Notes: a model not told the origin generated them from the sequence alone. Positions 1 through 9,256 are shown, counted from the stretch's first letter. The stretch is DNA of 64,000 nt from Pedobacter sp. SL55 (GCF_026625705.1 NZ_CP113059.1:2480001-2544000); one strand, 5' to 3'. Translations and numbers: made by a program.

Positions 1-1074
1 AAATAGACCTTGATTTGTACCGAGATATATTTTGTTTCCAGCTATTAAGCTAGAATATACCGTTCCAAATTTCCCAGTTTTATCGAAATAGAAAGACAGG
101 GGAGAGTTTAGCTCGATACGATCAATACCATTATCTAATCCGGTCCATAAATTATCTTCGTTATCGTTAAAAACGCTAAGTATGGTATTGTTTTGTAGTC
201 CACTTGTTTTATTAATGGTTTGTATTAGGTTGCCATTCTCATCTATAATTACAATGCCGTTTAATATGGTTCCAAATGCATAATAGTTTTTCAAAACTTT
301 TGCGCCGTTGTTAAGCTGGTAAGATTTTAAATACCAATTGGCATCATTCGCAAACGGCATAAAATTGTTTCCGTCGAAAGTAAAAAGACCATTTTTACTG
401 GTGCCTATTAACAGTTGGTTGTTTTTAAAAGGTAGAATACTAAGAATACCAGAAATACCCAGAACTTCACTGCCTAATATTTTTGTGAGCTGTGTACCTT
501 TAAGTTCAAAAAGTCCGTTGCCAATTACTTCTACAAAAAGCCGCTCTTTAACTTGGTGCAAAAAAAGCAGATTGCCGGCTGGTTTTATAACAGTGATCTT
601 CTTGTTTTGGTAAATAAAAATATGAGAAAAGGTTTGGAAATAAATCTTTTTGCCTAATGAGTAAATTTTCCAAACCTCGCTAGTCAATTTTAATGACTTT
701 GGCAGAAGATTAGTCAAAGAAGTATAGGCTAATTTTTTATCCTGATAAGACCAAAACCCAAATTCGCCAAATCCGCCAGTGTAAATTAATCCATCATTGG
801 CAATAGCAACAGAACGTACAATTTGTTTGTTAGGCAACTCGTGTTTTTCCCAGTATTTGCCGTTGTAACTTAATAAGCCGGCAGAGTTACCGAAGTACAT
901 TACGCCCTTATTATCTTTCGCTATTGACCAATTTTGGTTTCCGGCAGCATATAATGATTTGTGAAAGTTTTGTACATAAGGCACGCCAATACGAGGAATA
1001 TCGTTGGCTTGTGCACTAATGGCAAATGACAGAAGCGCTAATACTATCGTGAATTTTAGAATATTGATTCTCAT
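1..1074 (-). CDS. Two-component-regulator-type beta-propeller protein, N-terminal part (3' end outside window)
   Basis: An open frame of 358 codons starts at an ATG at 1074 and runs off the left edge. The first 21 residues (MRINILKFTIVLALLSFAIS) form a signal peptide. After it come repeated short blades of the kind found in Reg_prop sensors, such as GVMYFGNSAGLLSYNG, DGLIYTGGFGEFGFWS, NQLLIGTSKNGLFTFDG and DNLWTGLDNGIDRIEL. In this family a periplasmic two-lobed propeller is normally followed by a Y_Y_Y domain and then a membrane-anchored kinase or LuxR-type output domain. That output part is off the window, so it could be a hybrid sensor kinase or a membrane LuxR/HTH protein. It stands alone and its partner cannot be named. 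Confidence 0.75.
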   Translation of the reverse strand, partial: MRINILKFTIVLALLSFAISAQANDIPRIGVPYVQNFHKSLYAAGNQNWSIAKDNKGVMYFGNSAGLLSYNGKYWEKHELPNKQIVRSVAIANDGLIYTGGFGEFGFWSYQDKKLAYTSLTNLLPKSLKLTSEVWKIYSLGKKIYFQTFSHIFIYQNKKITVIKPAGNLLFLHQVKERLFVEVIGNGLFELKGTQLTKILGSEVLGISGILSILPFKNNQLLIGTSKNGLFTFDGNNFMPFANDANWYLKSYQLNNGAKVLKNYYAFGTILNGIVIIDENGNLIQTINKTSGLQNNTILSVFNDNEDNLWTGLDNGIDRIELNSPLSFYFDKTGKFGTVYSSLIAGNKIYLGTNQGLF

Positions 1075-1177
1075 GGGAAAGGCGTAAGTGTTCGCAACTT
1101 ATGCAAAATAGAAAAATAAATGGAAAAGGATGGTAACAGATGGCTTACTAAAAGCTCGGAGCTTCTGTATAAGCATT

Positions 1178-1226
1178 ATTTCGAACGTAGAGAGAAATCT
1201 ATTTTTAGACTCTCTACGTTCGAAAT
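1178..1226. repeat. Inverted repeat, family C (ATTTCGAACGTAGAGAG arms)
   Basis: Two 17-nt arms, ATTTCGAACGTAGAGAG at 1178-1194 and its exact complement at 1210-1226, flank a 15-nt loop. It lies between the divergent-side start of the propeller gene and the stop of trhO. The right arm is followed by a T-poor sequence, so it is not a clear terminator. It resembles the short dispersed palindromes seen elsewhere in this window. Confidence 0.75.
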
Positions 1227-1265
1227 GAGACGACAAAGCTAATTATTATAAAAGGCGTGATATGG

Positions 1266-2198
1266 TTAGCTTTTCACAGCAACGGCTTGCGGAACTTTAA
1301 CGTAGTAACCTGTTCCATCGTACGGGCGTTTGCGTGGGTTTGTGGTGCATTCTACCGAGCAGCAGCCTTGTAGTTCTTCTCCACAAGCATCGCATTGCGT
1401 AAAATGCTCATTGCACTCTGGGTTAGCACAGTTAATCATTTTTGGTGTAACCGTACCACAGTTTAAACACTTGCTTACTATGGTTGGGTTTACCGAATTG
1501 ACATCAACCGCAATACGATTATCAAACACATAACATTTGCCTTCAAAATCTTTACCACCAGCTTCTTTGCCATATTTAATAATGCCGCCATGCAATTGAT
1601 AAACATCGTTAAAACCATGGTGTAGCAATAAGGCAGAGGCCTTTTCGCATTTAATGCCACCCGTACAATAAGTGAGTACCTTTTTGTATTTATATTGTGC
1701 TAAAGCTTCAATTTGTTCTGGAAAATCCCTGAAATTTTCTATGTCTAAAGTAATGGCATTTTTAAATTTGCCTAAGTTATGCTCGTAGTTAGAGCGCACG
1801 TCTAAAACCACTACATCATCTCTATCTAACATTTCGCTAAACTCTTTCGGCTCCAAATGTTTTCCTGTTTGCTTATTGGGGTCGATGATGGTTTTATCGC
1901 GTAAGCCAGAATGTACAATTTCTGCTTTGTAACGGCAGTGCATTTTAATGAAAGAAGGTTCTTCAACCTCATCAATTTTGAACTCTGTTTTTGCGAAGCG
2001 CTCATCAGCATGGATGTGTTCCATATAAGCTTGGCAGGCTTCTACCGTGCCAGAAACAGTACCATTTAAACCTTCGTCGGCCACTATAATACGGCCCACT
2101 AAACCTAAAGATTTGCAAAATTTTAAATGATCGGCAGCAAATTGTTCTGCATCAGCTATTGGAGAATAGCAGTAATAAAGTAAGGTGTTGTATTTCAT
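1266..2198 (-). CDS. trhO: tRNA uridine(34) hydroxylase TrhO (rhodanese family)
   Basis: The 310-residue product matches the TrhO/YceA family, which hydroxylates U34 in the anticodon of a tRNA subset using oxygen. The N-terminal ferredoxin-like domain (about 1-95, with NGTVSG near 45-50) is followed by a rhodanese domain (about 110-215) with the active-site loop YCTGGIKCEKAS; the presumed catalytic Cys is near residue 178. A cysteine-rich tail (about 243-285) has paired CxxC-type cysteines that may bind zinc. Length is normal for the family. It is transcribed alone, and the ATG at 2198 follows an AT-rich gap. It is soluble and cytoplasmic. Confidence 0.93.
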   Translation of the reverse strand: MKYNTLLYYCYSPIADAEQFAADHLKFCKSLGLVGRIIVADEGLNGTVSGTVEACQAYMEHIHADERFAKTEFKIDEVEEPSFIKMHCRYKAEIVHSGLRDKTIIDPNKQTGKHLEPKEFSEMLDRDDVVVLDVRSNYEHNLGKFKNAITLDIENFRDFPEQIEALAQYKYKKVLTYCTGGIKCEKASALLLHHGFNDVYQLHGGIIKYGKEAGGKDFEGKCYVFDNRIAVDVNSVNPTIVSKCLNCGTVTPKMINCANPECNEHFTQCDACGEELQGCCSVECTTNPRKRPYDGTGYYVKVPQAVAVKS

Positions 2199-2288
2199 AA
2201 TTTATTGATACCGCTGCAAACGGCGTTTAACGTTGCAAAGATAAGGGTAATTTGTGTTTTGGCAAAGCTGATTTACGTCAGATTATTT

Positions 2289-2384
2289 TAGCCACAAATG
2301 CACAAATAAAAAATACTGATCTAATTTGTTTTAATAATTGATGTATTTATTGCTTTAAAAATAAAAATCTGTGTATCTGTGGCC
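2289..2384. repeat. Inverted copies of a GCCACAAATGCACA-type element
   Basis: TAGCCACAAATGCACAAATAA starts at 2289 and its inverted relative, ATCTGTGTATCTGTGGCC, ends at 2384. A third copy, TAGCCACAAATGCACAGAT, lies at 24860. The arms flank about 55 bases of AT-rich DNA downstream of the first DUF5686 gene. The imperfect arms and the distant third copy point to a dispersed repeat rather than a local terminator. Confidence 0.55.
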
Positions 2385-2393
2385 AACAAACAA

Positions 2394-4853
2394 CTACAAA
2401 TTAAAACCGTAAGAAAACTTAAATCCTTTTTTAATCAGCTCGTCTCTATCATAAGCATAGCCATAGTGAATTCTAAAATTCATACGCTTAATTCCAAAAA
2501 AGAATTCGTTGTAATTTCTTTTTTCTGGAGATGATAAATAAGCGGCACCAATAATTTCTTCGAGTTTAAGTTTTTTGATTAGCGGTATTTTGTTAAGAAA
2601 GAACGAACCGAAATTATGTTGAATATGAGCTTCGAAATATTGGCTCGTAGTGTTGAAAATGTAAAAATCTAAAAACTGAAAGTTTCGCTCATCGGGATCA
2701 AAAACCATAGATTGGTTGGCCCTAAAGTGTTTCCAATCGGGGTAATTTAAACTTTTTGAGGTAAGAAACTTACCTGCGCCCAACAATATGGACGATTTTC
2801 CGAACATTCCAAAGTGAATTTTCTTTTGATAAAGCTCTACACCTATAAAATCATAATCTACCGAAGAGCCAAATACACCTCTTAAACCTCGCTTGTAGTT
2901 TACTTCTATTCGCGGGTAATTGCTTTCCATATAAAACCTGCCATCTGGCCTGCTGATATATTTTTGAGCAACGGTATAGACCAAAGTGCCACTTATTACA
3001 AGTGCTCTATGTGTAGGAAACAATAAACTGTTCTCATCTTCGGGGGCAAGCGGATTGTTAGAAGTGAAATCGGGTTCGTTTCTAAAACTTTTAAGGTTGG
3101 CATTAACCAAGGCTTTTCTACGGGCATAATCTGCACTAACTTTTAGTTCGAAACTTGGGGCAAATTCTCTGGAAGCTTCTATGTTAAAAAATCTGCGTTC
3201 GTAAAATTTTGCTGGGTTTTTACCAAAAACTAAAGCATTAATAGTGTTACGAAGCAAGTTTGTTTGGCTCTGCGAGCTTAGGTTGGCTACCTCAGAGCCA
3301 AAACCAAGGGCAATGGCACCGTTTCTAGAAGCATCAAATAAGTATTTAGATTTGATATTTGCATTAAAATGTTGGTTGGCAAATCCATACCTCACTTCTG
3401 GTTTAATGGTGTAATATCTTCCATCTTCAAATCCTTGTCGCCAATTTACGGCATATTTTAAAGCTAAACCTTCTACTGTATTATAAAACACGCTGGTAGC
3501 AATGGGGTCGTAGGTAATGCTTTTTTTATTGTAGCTTCTGTAATAAACATAGGGGGTTACCAATATTTGCCCTGCATTAAACTTATTTTTAACTTGATCT
3601 ACCGAATCTAGGTACGATTGCGAAGATTTTAAAGCACTGATGCTATCTTTTCGTTGATAGTTTTCTCGCTCTTCGGGCGTAAGAGGTACAGAACGATTTT
3701 TCTGCCAATAAAACGGATCTTTTTTATTTGATGATCTTTCTATTTTCAGAATTTCATTGGTAAAAAAGTTCTTGTTAAAAGCAGGTTTAATATCATAGTT
3801 TTTGTAAACTCCCATTACATATCCAGAAAACTTAAAGCCAAATAATTTTCCGGAAATACTGAACTGGATGGATTGGGGCACGTACACATCTTCTACCTCA
3901 ATTAGTTTTTGTTGTACGGTTAAAGTATCTATCAGTTCAATGCCGTTGTCTTTGGTTACATAAAGGTTTAGGGCGCTAATTCTCCAGCTATCGTTAACTA
4001 CGTAGATGATACCAGAAAATACAGGCAGGTTTTTTCGTTTAGGAATTACTTGTATTTTGCTTACTGTTTTGCCGTCTTCTTCGCTGCTGCCCAAAAATTT
4101 ATATTTATAATAGGCAAATGCGTTATCGGCTACGGGCGATACGAAGCCTCTAATGCTTAGCTTGTCTTGAAATAGCGTGTTGTTGTAAAAATTCACGCTT
4201 AAATCTGAAGCTTTGTTAAAACTAAAACCATTGTCGTCTCCAGCAATTTTAGACGAAATCATTACTTCCCTAATTTTGTCGCGTTGTTTAAAGTCAAGTT
4301 TAGATTCTGCTTCAGACAGATAAATAATGCCCTGCCTGTTGCTATCTAGGTCTAAAATGGTAGCTACATCTCTACCAAAAAATTTTTTTGGTGCATTTAG
4401 TAGCTTTTGCATGGCTTTGGTATAAACTTCGCAAGAAAAGGCTTCGATTTCGTTAAGATAGGTTTTTCTTTTTTCGATTACTTTTTTAATGATTTCATTT
4501 GCACGGTTCTCGGTTGGGGCTTTGATGATCACATCATTTAATGTAAAAATTTTAGGTGCCAGTATAATATCTAAAGTGGTGTTTTCTTTCATTACCACGG
4601 TAACCTTTCTGTCGTCGTAACCAACGGCGGTAAATAAGAGTTCGGTTTTTCCGGCAGGTAAGCTTAATTTATATTGCCCGTCTATATTAGAAGAAGTGCC
4701 TTGCGTAGTGGTATTTACGTATACCGAAGCAAATGGTACTGGATAACCTTTTACTTCCGCTATTTTGCCAGTAAGTATAAACTGCTGTGCCGATGTCTCC
4801 GCTGCTACATAACAAAGGAGTATCAATAAACAACATCGAAAATAGCAGATCAT
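2394..4853 (-). CDS. DUF5686 and carboxypeptidase-like regulatory domain outer-membrane protein (copy 1)
   Basis: The 819-residue product has a signal peptide (about 1-22, ending near ETSAQQ), then a carboxypeptidase-regulatory-like (CarbopepD_reg_2) domain at about 25-105. The long remainder is a DUF5686 region rich in alternating aromatic and polar residues and ending in a C-terminal Phe-containing strand (FKFSYGFNL), which suggests an outer-membrane beta-barrel. The role of DUF5686 is not established. Its neighbour at 4940-7399 is a paralogue of exactly the same length, separated by 86 bases. Shared blocks include APKKFFGRD, SFNKASD, SVFYNTVEG, KRNY and KLEE. The pair probably shares transcription, with the copy at 4940-7399 first. 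Confidence 0.85.
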   Translation of the reverse strand: MICYFRCCLLILLCYVAAETSAQQFILTGKIAEVKGYPVPFASVYVNTTTQGTSSNIDGQYKLSLPAGKTELLFTAVGYDDRKVTVVMKENTTLDIILAPKIFTLNDVIIKAPTENRANEIIKKVIEKRKTYLNEIEAFSCEVYTKAMQKLLNAPKKFFGRDVATILDLDSNRQGIIYLSEAESKLDFKQRDKIREVMISSKIAGDDNGFSFNKASDLSVNFYNNTLFQDKLSIRGFVSPVADNAFAYYKYKFLGSSEEDGKTVSKIQVIPKRKNLPVFSGIIYVVNDSWRISALNLYVTKDNGIELIDTLTVQQKLIEVEDVYVPQSIQFSISGKLFGFKFSGYVMGVYKNYDIKPAFNKNFFTNEILKIERSSNKKDPFYWQKNRSVPLTPEERENYQRKDSISALKSSQSYLDSVDQVKNKFNAGQILVTPYVYYRSYNKKSITYDPIATSVFYNTVEGLALKYAVNWRQGFEDGRYYTIKPEVRYGFANQHFNANIKSKYLFDASRNGAIALGFGSEVANLSSQSQTNLLRNTINALVFGKNPAKFYERRFFNIEASREFAPSFELKVSADYARRKALVNANLKSFRNEPDFTSNNPLAPEDENSLLFPTHRALVISGTLVYTVAQKYISRPDGRFYMESNYPRIEVNYKRGLRGVFGSSVDYDFIGVELYQKKIHFGMFGKSSILLGAGKFLTSKSLNYPDWKHFRANQSMVFDPDERNFQFLDFYIFNTTSQYFEAHIQHNFGSFFLNKIPLIKKLKLEEIIGAAYLSSPEKRNYNEFFFGIKRMNFRIHYGYAYDRDELIKKGFKFSYGFNL

Positions 4854-4939
4854 TAAATTTTTAGACTTTTAAATTAGATTGATAACGTTAAAATAGCGAA
4901 AAGCTTTTGTTGAGCCAACATTATTCTAACATTTAACAC

Positions 4940-7399
4940 CTAAAAATTATAAGCAAATCTAATGCCTTGGTCAACTTTTTTACCATTATCAAAAGCAAAA
5001 CCATAACTAATGCCAAACACTAAACGCTGAACGCCAAAGTAGTACTCGGTATAATTTCTTTTTTGCGGTTGGTTAAGGTAGTTAATGCCCATCACTTCTT
5101 CTAACTTTAATTTTCTCAAAATAGGGATTTTATTGAGGATAAAACCCGAGAAATTATGCTCTAAATGTGCTTCAAAATAATAATCGTTTGTACTGTATTG
5201 GTAAAAGTCTAGAAATCTAAATTTTCTTAGGTTAGGAGGGAAGAACATGGCTCGGTTAGCTCTGAAATGTTTAAAGTCTGGGAAGAAAACTTGTTGGCTA
5301 TTGAGGAATTTGCCTGCACCAACCACAAATGAAGTGTAGCCAAATAAACCTAAGCCCACTCTTTCTTGGTAAGCTTCAAAAGTAATCAGGTCGTAGTCTG
5401 TATCGCCACCTAACACACCATTGATACCTTTTTTATAAGTTAAATTTAATCGGGGATATTTTGCTTCGGTATATATTTTGGCATCAGGTCGGGTAATGTA
5501 CTTTTGGCCAAAAGTATAAGTTAAACTAGCAGTAATAGCAGCAGATTGGTAGGTGGAAAAAAACGGTGTATCATCTGCAGGGTTAAGCGGATTGTTTGAT
5601 GTAAATGCCCTGTCATCATAATCTCTAAATTTAAATAAGGTGCTGTTAGTAAGTGCATAATTCTTATTGTAATCTAAGGCTAAATAAGCTTGCAAACCAT
5701 TTGCTAGTTCTCGTTGTGTGTTAATGTTTATAAAATCTCGTTTATAAAATTTTGGGTAATTTCTCTCAAACAGCAAGCTATTGATGGTGTTAGACAATGG
5801 GCTCATTGTACCATAATTGTTTAGATCGGCTATTTCGTTGCCAAAATTTAGTCCAACGCCAGCTCGTTTGGTGGCGTCGTAATAATAATAAGTGCTCAGC
5901 TTTGCGGTAAAAGTATCGTTTTTAAAGCCATACCTAGCTTCTGGTCTAATGGTTAGGTACTTGTTGTCTTCAAGTCTTTTACGATAGGTTACGCCATATT
6001 TAACAGCGAAACCTTCTACCGTATTGTAAAAAACAGATTGCATTAATGGGTCAAAAGTATAACTGCGTTTATGATACCTATCGTTACGAGAGTAACTGGT
6101 AATTAGTATTTTGTTTAAGGTAAAGTTATTGTTTGCTTTCTCTAAAGAATCTAAATATTGTTTACTCTGCATCCGCAAAGCGATGCTGTCTTTTTTGATA
6201 TAGTCTTTACGTTCTTCTTCTGTTAACGGAATGGGCCTGTTGTTTGCCCAGTAGGCCGAGTCTTTTTTGTTTACGGCTTTGGTAATCTTTAAAATTTCTG
6301 GTGTAAAATAGCCTTTTTCAAATTTTGGGTTGATATTGTAATTGCTGTAAAAACTAATGAAATAACCTTCGAATTTAAAACCAAAAACGTTACCGTTAAA
6401 TTCGAATTTCAAATTTCCGGGCATGTAATATTTATCAATTTTGATAAAGTGCTGGGCAATGTTTAACGTATCTATCAGGTTAACGCCTGCATCTTTGGTA
6501 AGAATAAGGTCGGTTCCCATCAATCTCCAAATGTTATCGGCAATGTAAATTACGCCCCTAAAGGCAGGGTCATTTTTCCTTTTTGGCGTAACTTCAATTT
6601 TGTTGATGGTCAGTCCGTTTTCTTCGGTTTTGCCTAGCAGTTTGTATTTATAGTAAAAAAGGGCATTGTCGGCAATTGGCGAAACAAAGCTTCTAGCGCT
6701 AAGTCCTGTATTTTCTAGTAGTAAGTTTTCGTAGAAATTGATGCGCATATCGGAGGCTTTGTTGAAACTGAATGCATTGTTTCTGCCGGAAATCTTCGAT
6801 GAAATCATTTCTTCTTTAATCCGATCAGGCTTCATGTAAGAGAACTTTGATTGCGATTCGGAAAGGTATAAGATCCCATTTCTATTGGTATCTAGATTTA
6901 AAGTTTTTTGAATATCTCTACCAAAGAATTTTTTTGGGGCACCTACCAGTTTTTGTACTCCTTTGATATACACATCACTGCTGTAGGCAAAAATTTCTTC
7001 TAAATATGCCTTACGGTTTTTAATGGCGTTTCTCACAATTTTATAGGCAGGATCTTCGGCATTTGCCTTAATTACAACGCTGTTTAAGGTGTATTGTTCG
7101 GTTTCTAGTATTTTATTAACGGTAAGGTTGTCGAAAACATCAACCGTTTGTGTAGCCGATTTAAAGCCAACCACGGTAAAAGTTAACGAAACGATGCCTC
7201 TATCTACGTTAATATTGTAAACACCATCTACGTTAGCAGATACGCCCTTTGTAGTGCCTTTGATGAAAACAGAAACAAAGGGAATGGGCTGGCCGTCGGT
7301 ATCGGTAATTTTTCCTTTGATTTGAAATTGTTGGCAAAAGCCGTTAAATGAGATTGCAATTAAAGCAGTTAGCGTTAGGAGTAATTTAGTGGCTTTCAT
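4940..7399 (-). CDS. DUF5686 and carboxypeptidase-like regulatory domain outer-membrane protein (copy 2)
   Basis: The 819-residue product has a signal peptide (LLLTLTALIAISFNGFCQQ), a carboxypeptidase-like regulatory domain at about 25-105 (IPFVSVFIKGTTKGVSANVD), then the DUF5686 region with many predicted beta-strands. It ends in a strand with terminal Phe (RFAYNF), as expected of a barrel inserted by BamA. It is collinear with copy 1 along the whole length but clearly diverged, so the duplication is old. Being upstream on the minus strand, it is likely the first gene of the pair. The function is unknown; related proteins are common in Bacteroidota genomes and are often annotated only by domain. 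Confidence 0.85.
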   Translation of the reverse strand: MKATKLLLTLTALIAISFNGFCQQFQIKGKITDTDGQPIPFVSVFIKGTTKGVSANVDGVYNINVDRGIVSLTFTVVGFKSATQTVDVFDNLTVNKILETEQYTLNSVVIKANAEDPAYKIVRNAIKNRKAYLEEIFAYSSDVYIKGVQKLVGAPKKFFGRDIQKTLNLDTNRNGILYLSESQSKFSYMKPDRIKEEMISSKISGRNNAFSFNKASDMRINFYENLLLENTGLSARSFVSPIADNALFYYKYKLLGKTEENGLTINKIEVTPKRKNDPAFRGVIYIADNIWRLMGTDLILTKDAGVNLIDTLNIAQHFIKIDKYYMPGNLKFEFNGNVFGFKFEGYFISFYSNYNINPKFEKGYFTPEILKITKAVNKKDSAYWANNRPIPLTEEERKDYIKKDSIALRMQSKQYLDSLEKANNNFTLNKILITSYSRNDRYHKRSYTFDPLMQSVFYNTVEGFAVKYGVTYRKRLEDNKYLTIRPEARYGFKNDTFTAKLSTYYYYDATKRAGVGLNFGNEIADLNNYGTMSPLSNTINSLLFERNYPKFYKRDFININTQRELANGLQAYLALDYNKNYALTNSTLFKFRDYDDRAFTSNNPLNPADDTPFFSTYQSAAITASLTYTFGQKYITRPDAKIYTEAKYPRLNLTYKKGINGVLGGDTDYDLITFEAYQERVGLGLFGYTSFVVGAGKFLNSQQVFFPDFKHFRANRAMFFPPNLRKFRFLDFYQYSTNDYYFEAHLEHNFSGFILNKIPILRKLKLEEVMGINYLNQPQKRNYTEYYFGVQRLVFGISYGFAFDNGKKVDQGIRFAYNF

Positions 7400-7445
7400 G
7401 GGATTTATCTATAATAACACAAAGACGATGCTCATGTTGTTAAGG

Positions 7446-7472
7446 TTGCAAACAACCAAAGTAGTATATTTG
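7446..7472 (+). promoter_or_regulatory. Candidate Bacteroidota-type promoter of kbl
   Basis: TTG at 7446-7448 and TATATTTG at 7465-7472 resemble the -33 (TTTG) and -7 (TAnnTTTG) elements of the housekeeping promoter of this phylum. The spacer of 16 bases is slightly short. The site lies 25 bases before the ATG. No other evidence is available. Confidence 0.4.
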
Positions 7473-7496
7473 TTCCAAAATCTATAAAATAAGATT

Positions 7497-8689
7497 ATGT
7501 ATAAAACCTTACAACCCGTTTTACAAAAAGAACTTGCTGATATTGAGCAAGCTGGGCTATACAAACGTGAAAGAATTATCACTACGCCACAAGGTGCAGA
7601 TATCAAAGTAAGTACTGGCGATGAAGTAATCAATTTTTGTGCTAATAATTACCTAGGTTTATCTTCACATCCTAAAGTGATCGAAGCTGCCAAAAAAGCA
7701 ATAGATCATTATGGGTATGGGATGTCTTCTGTGCGTTTCATTTGCGGTACACAAGATATTCACAAGGAATTGGAAGCTAAAATTTCTGAGTTTTTAGGTA
7801 CAGAAGATACCATTTTATATGCTGCGGCTTTTGATGCTAACGGTGGTGTTTTCGAACCGTTATTAGGTCCAGAAGATGCAATTATCTCTGATGAGTTGAA
7901 CCATGCTTCGATTATTGATGGCGTTCGTTTGTGTAAGGCACAACGTTTCCGCTATAAAAATTGTGATATGGAAGATTTAGAGAAGCAACTGATTGCTGCT
8001 AAAGATTGCCGCCATAGAATGATTGTAACTGATGGCGCTTTTTCTATGGATGGTTCGGTGGCTCCTTTAGATAAAATTTGCGATTTGGCAGATAAGTACG
8101 AAGCTTTGGTAATGATTGATGAATCTCACTGCTCTGGTTTTATCGGAAAAACAGGTAGAGGAACACATGAGCATTTTAATGTGATGGATCGTGTAGATAT
8201 CATTACGGGTACTTTAGGCAAGGCCTTAGGCGGCGCATCTGGCGGATTTACTTCTGGACGTAAAGAAATTGTAGATATGCTGCGTCAACGTTCTCGTCCG
8301 TACTTGTTCTCTAATACTTTGGCTCCATCTATTGCTGGTGCTTCTGTTGCTGTGTTAGATATGTTGAGCGAAACTACTGCTTTGCGTGATAAATTGGAAA
8401 ATAACACCAAGTAAACTTCCGCGAGAAAATGACTGAAGCTGGTTTCGATATCAAACCTGGTTTCCATCCAATTGTTCCGGTAATGTTATATGATGCCAAA
8501 GTAGCCCAAGAGTTTGCTGCTAAAATGCTCGAAGAAGGTATTTACGTAATTGGATTTTTCTATCCGGTAGTGCCACAGGGTAAAGCTCGTATTAGGGTGC
8601 AATTATCGGCTGCTCACGAGCAACACCATTTAGATAAAGCCATTGCTGCTTTTACCAAAGTAGGTAAAGAGTTGGGTGTAATTAAGTAA
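7497..8689 (+). pseudogene. kbl: Glycine C-acetyltransferase (2-amino-3-ketobutyrate CoA ligase), frameshifted
   Basis: Two consecutive open frames (7497-8414 and 8429-8689) together give a full alpha-oxoamine synthase. This PLP enzyme joins glycine and acetyl-CoA, or cleaves 2-amino-3-ketobutyrate in threonine breakdown. Visible motifs are [32 protein letters not shown] and the PLP-lysine loop [14 protein letters not shown]. The first frame stops at TAA 8412-8414. Removing two bases from TAAAC (8412-8416) restores NTKYFREKMTEAGFDIKPG and a 396-residue protein, the normal family size. The two remaining parts show no other decay, so a sequencing error or a very recent mutation is likely. If real, the enzyme would lack its last 85 or so residues. 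Confidence 0.9.
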
Positions 8690-8698
8690 TTTTTTTCA

Positions 8699-8730
8699 AG
8701 TTGGTTGGGTGTTTAAAAGCTCAACCAACT
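8699..8730. terminator. Hairpin between convergent kbl and the YafQ-type toxin
   Basis: AGTTGGTTG (8699-8707) pairs exactly with CAACCAACT (8722-8730) across a 14-base loop. It sits between two convergent genes. On neither strand is it followed by a good T-run, so termination is only a possibility. Confidence 0.4.
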
Positions 8731-8756
8731 GTGTAAATTAGGCTCGCGAAAATGGT

Positions 8757-9038
8757 TTAAAATAAATCGGAGTGGGTGCCTGTTCTAACTAGTTCAATTA
8801 GCATAAGAACTTCATTTTCGTCCCAAATTAAGAGTAAATTGGGCCTAACATGACATTCCCAATAGTTGCTGTAGTTTCCAGAAAGCTTATGAGCTTTATG
8901 TTTTGGTTGTAGGCCTTTATGTCCATAATTAGCTAAAATGTCAACTATCTCTTCCAATATTTCTAAATCTTTTGGAGATCTTTTTTGTAAAAGTTTAGCA
9001 TCCTTTAAAAATTTGTTAGAAGGTAAAATTTTGTACAT
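8757..9038 (-). CDS. YafQ-family (RelE superfamily) toxin
   Basis: The 93-residue product has the family hallmarks: a basic N-terminal helix (SNKFLKDAKLLQKRSPKD), HKAHKLSGNY, WECHVRPNLLLIWDENE and the C-terminal RTGTHSDLF. YafQ toxins are ribosome-dependent mRNA endonucleases. The C-terminal His-Ser-Asp-Leu-Phe block and the central WECH histidine match the catalytic region. It lies 8 bases downstream of a small charged gene that is the expected antitoxin, in the usual antitoxin-first order. Transcription is probably autoregulated by the pair. The role, whether plasmid-like addiction, phage defence or none, cannot be read from the sequence. Confidence 0.85.
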   Translation of the reverse strand: MYKILPSNKFLKDAKLLQKRSPKDLEILEEIVDILANYGHKGLQPKHKAHKLSGNYSNYWECHVRPNLLLIWDENEVLMLIELVRTGTHSDLF

Positions 9039-9046
9039 TTTCGTAT

Positions 9047-9256
9047 TTATAGAGAAGAAAAAAGTTCTTTTGCCGAGTTAAAAACCTTTCCTTTTCCAGT
9101 TTTTAATTCCTCCATCGCCTTTATAGTTTCGGCATTGGGTTTACGTTCAGCTTTTTTGCTTTCTTTTTTAGTTTCAACTTTAACATCAAGCTCCTTTAAA
9201 AGCTGTTTAATAAAATCAGCTTTGCTGTCGGGTATATGGATGGTAAGTGTAGTCAT
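9047..9256 (-). CDS. Antitoxin partner of the YafQ-family toxin
   Basis: I start at ATG 9256 (MTTLTIHIPDSKADFIKQLL), giving 69 residues. A longer reading from 9280 exists but adds residues unlike an antitoxin N-terminus. The N-terminal part reads as a short beta-strand plus helix of the ribbon-helix-helix kind (TLTIHIPDSKADFIKQLLKEL), suitable for operator binding. The rest is a lysine- and glutamate-rich tail (KKESKKAERKPNAET) expected to be disordered until it wraps the toxin. It is tightly coupled to the toxin downstream. I do not recognise a named antitoxin family, so the call rests on size, composition and position. Confidence 0.7.
   Translation of the reverse strand: MTTLTIHIPDSKADFIKQLLKELDVKVETKKESKKAERKPNAETIKAMEELKTGKGKVFNSAKELFSSL

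Noticed and set aside
338..613. Plus-strand open frame of 91 codons near the left edge
   Set aside because: It lies opposite the propeller gene, whose blade motifs are clear on the minus strand.
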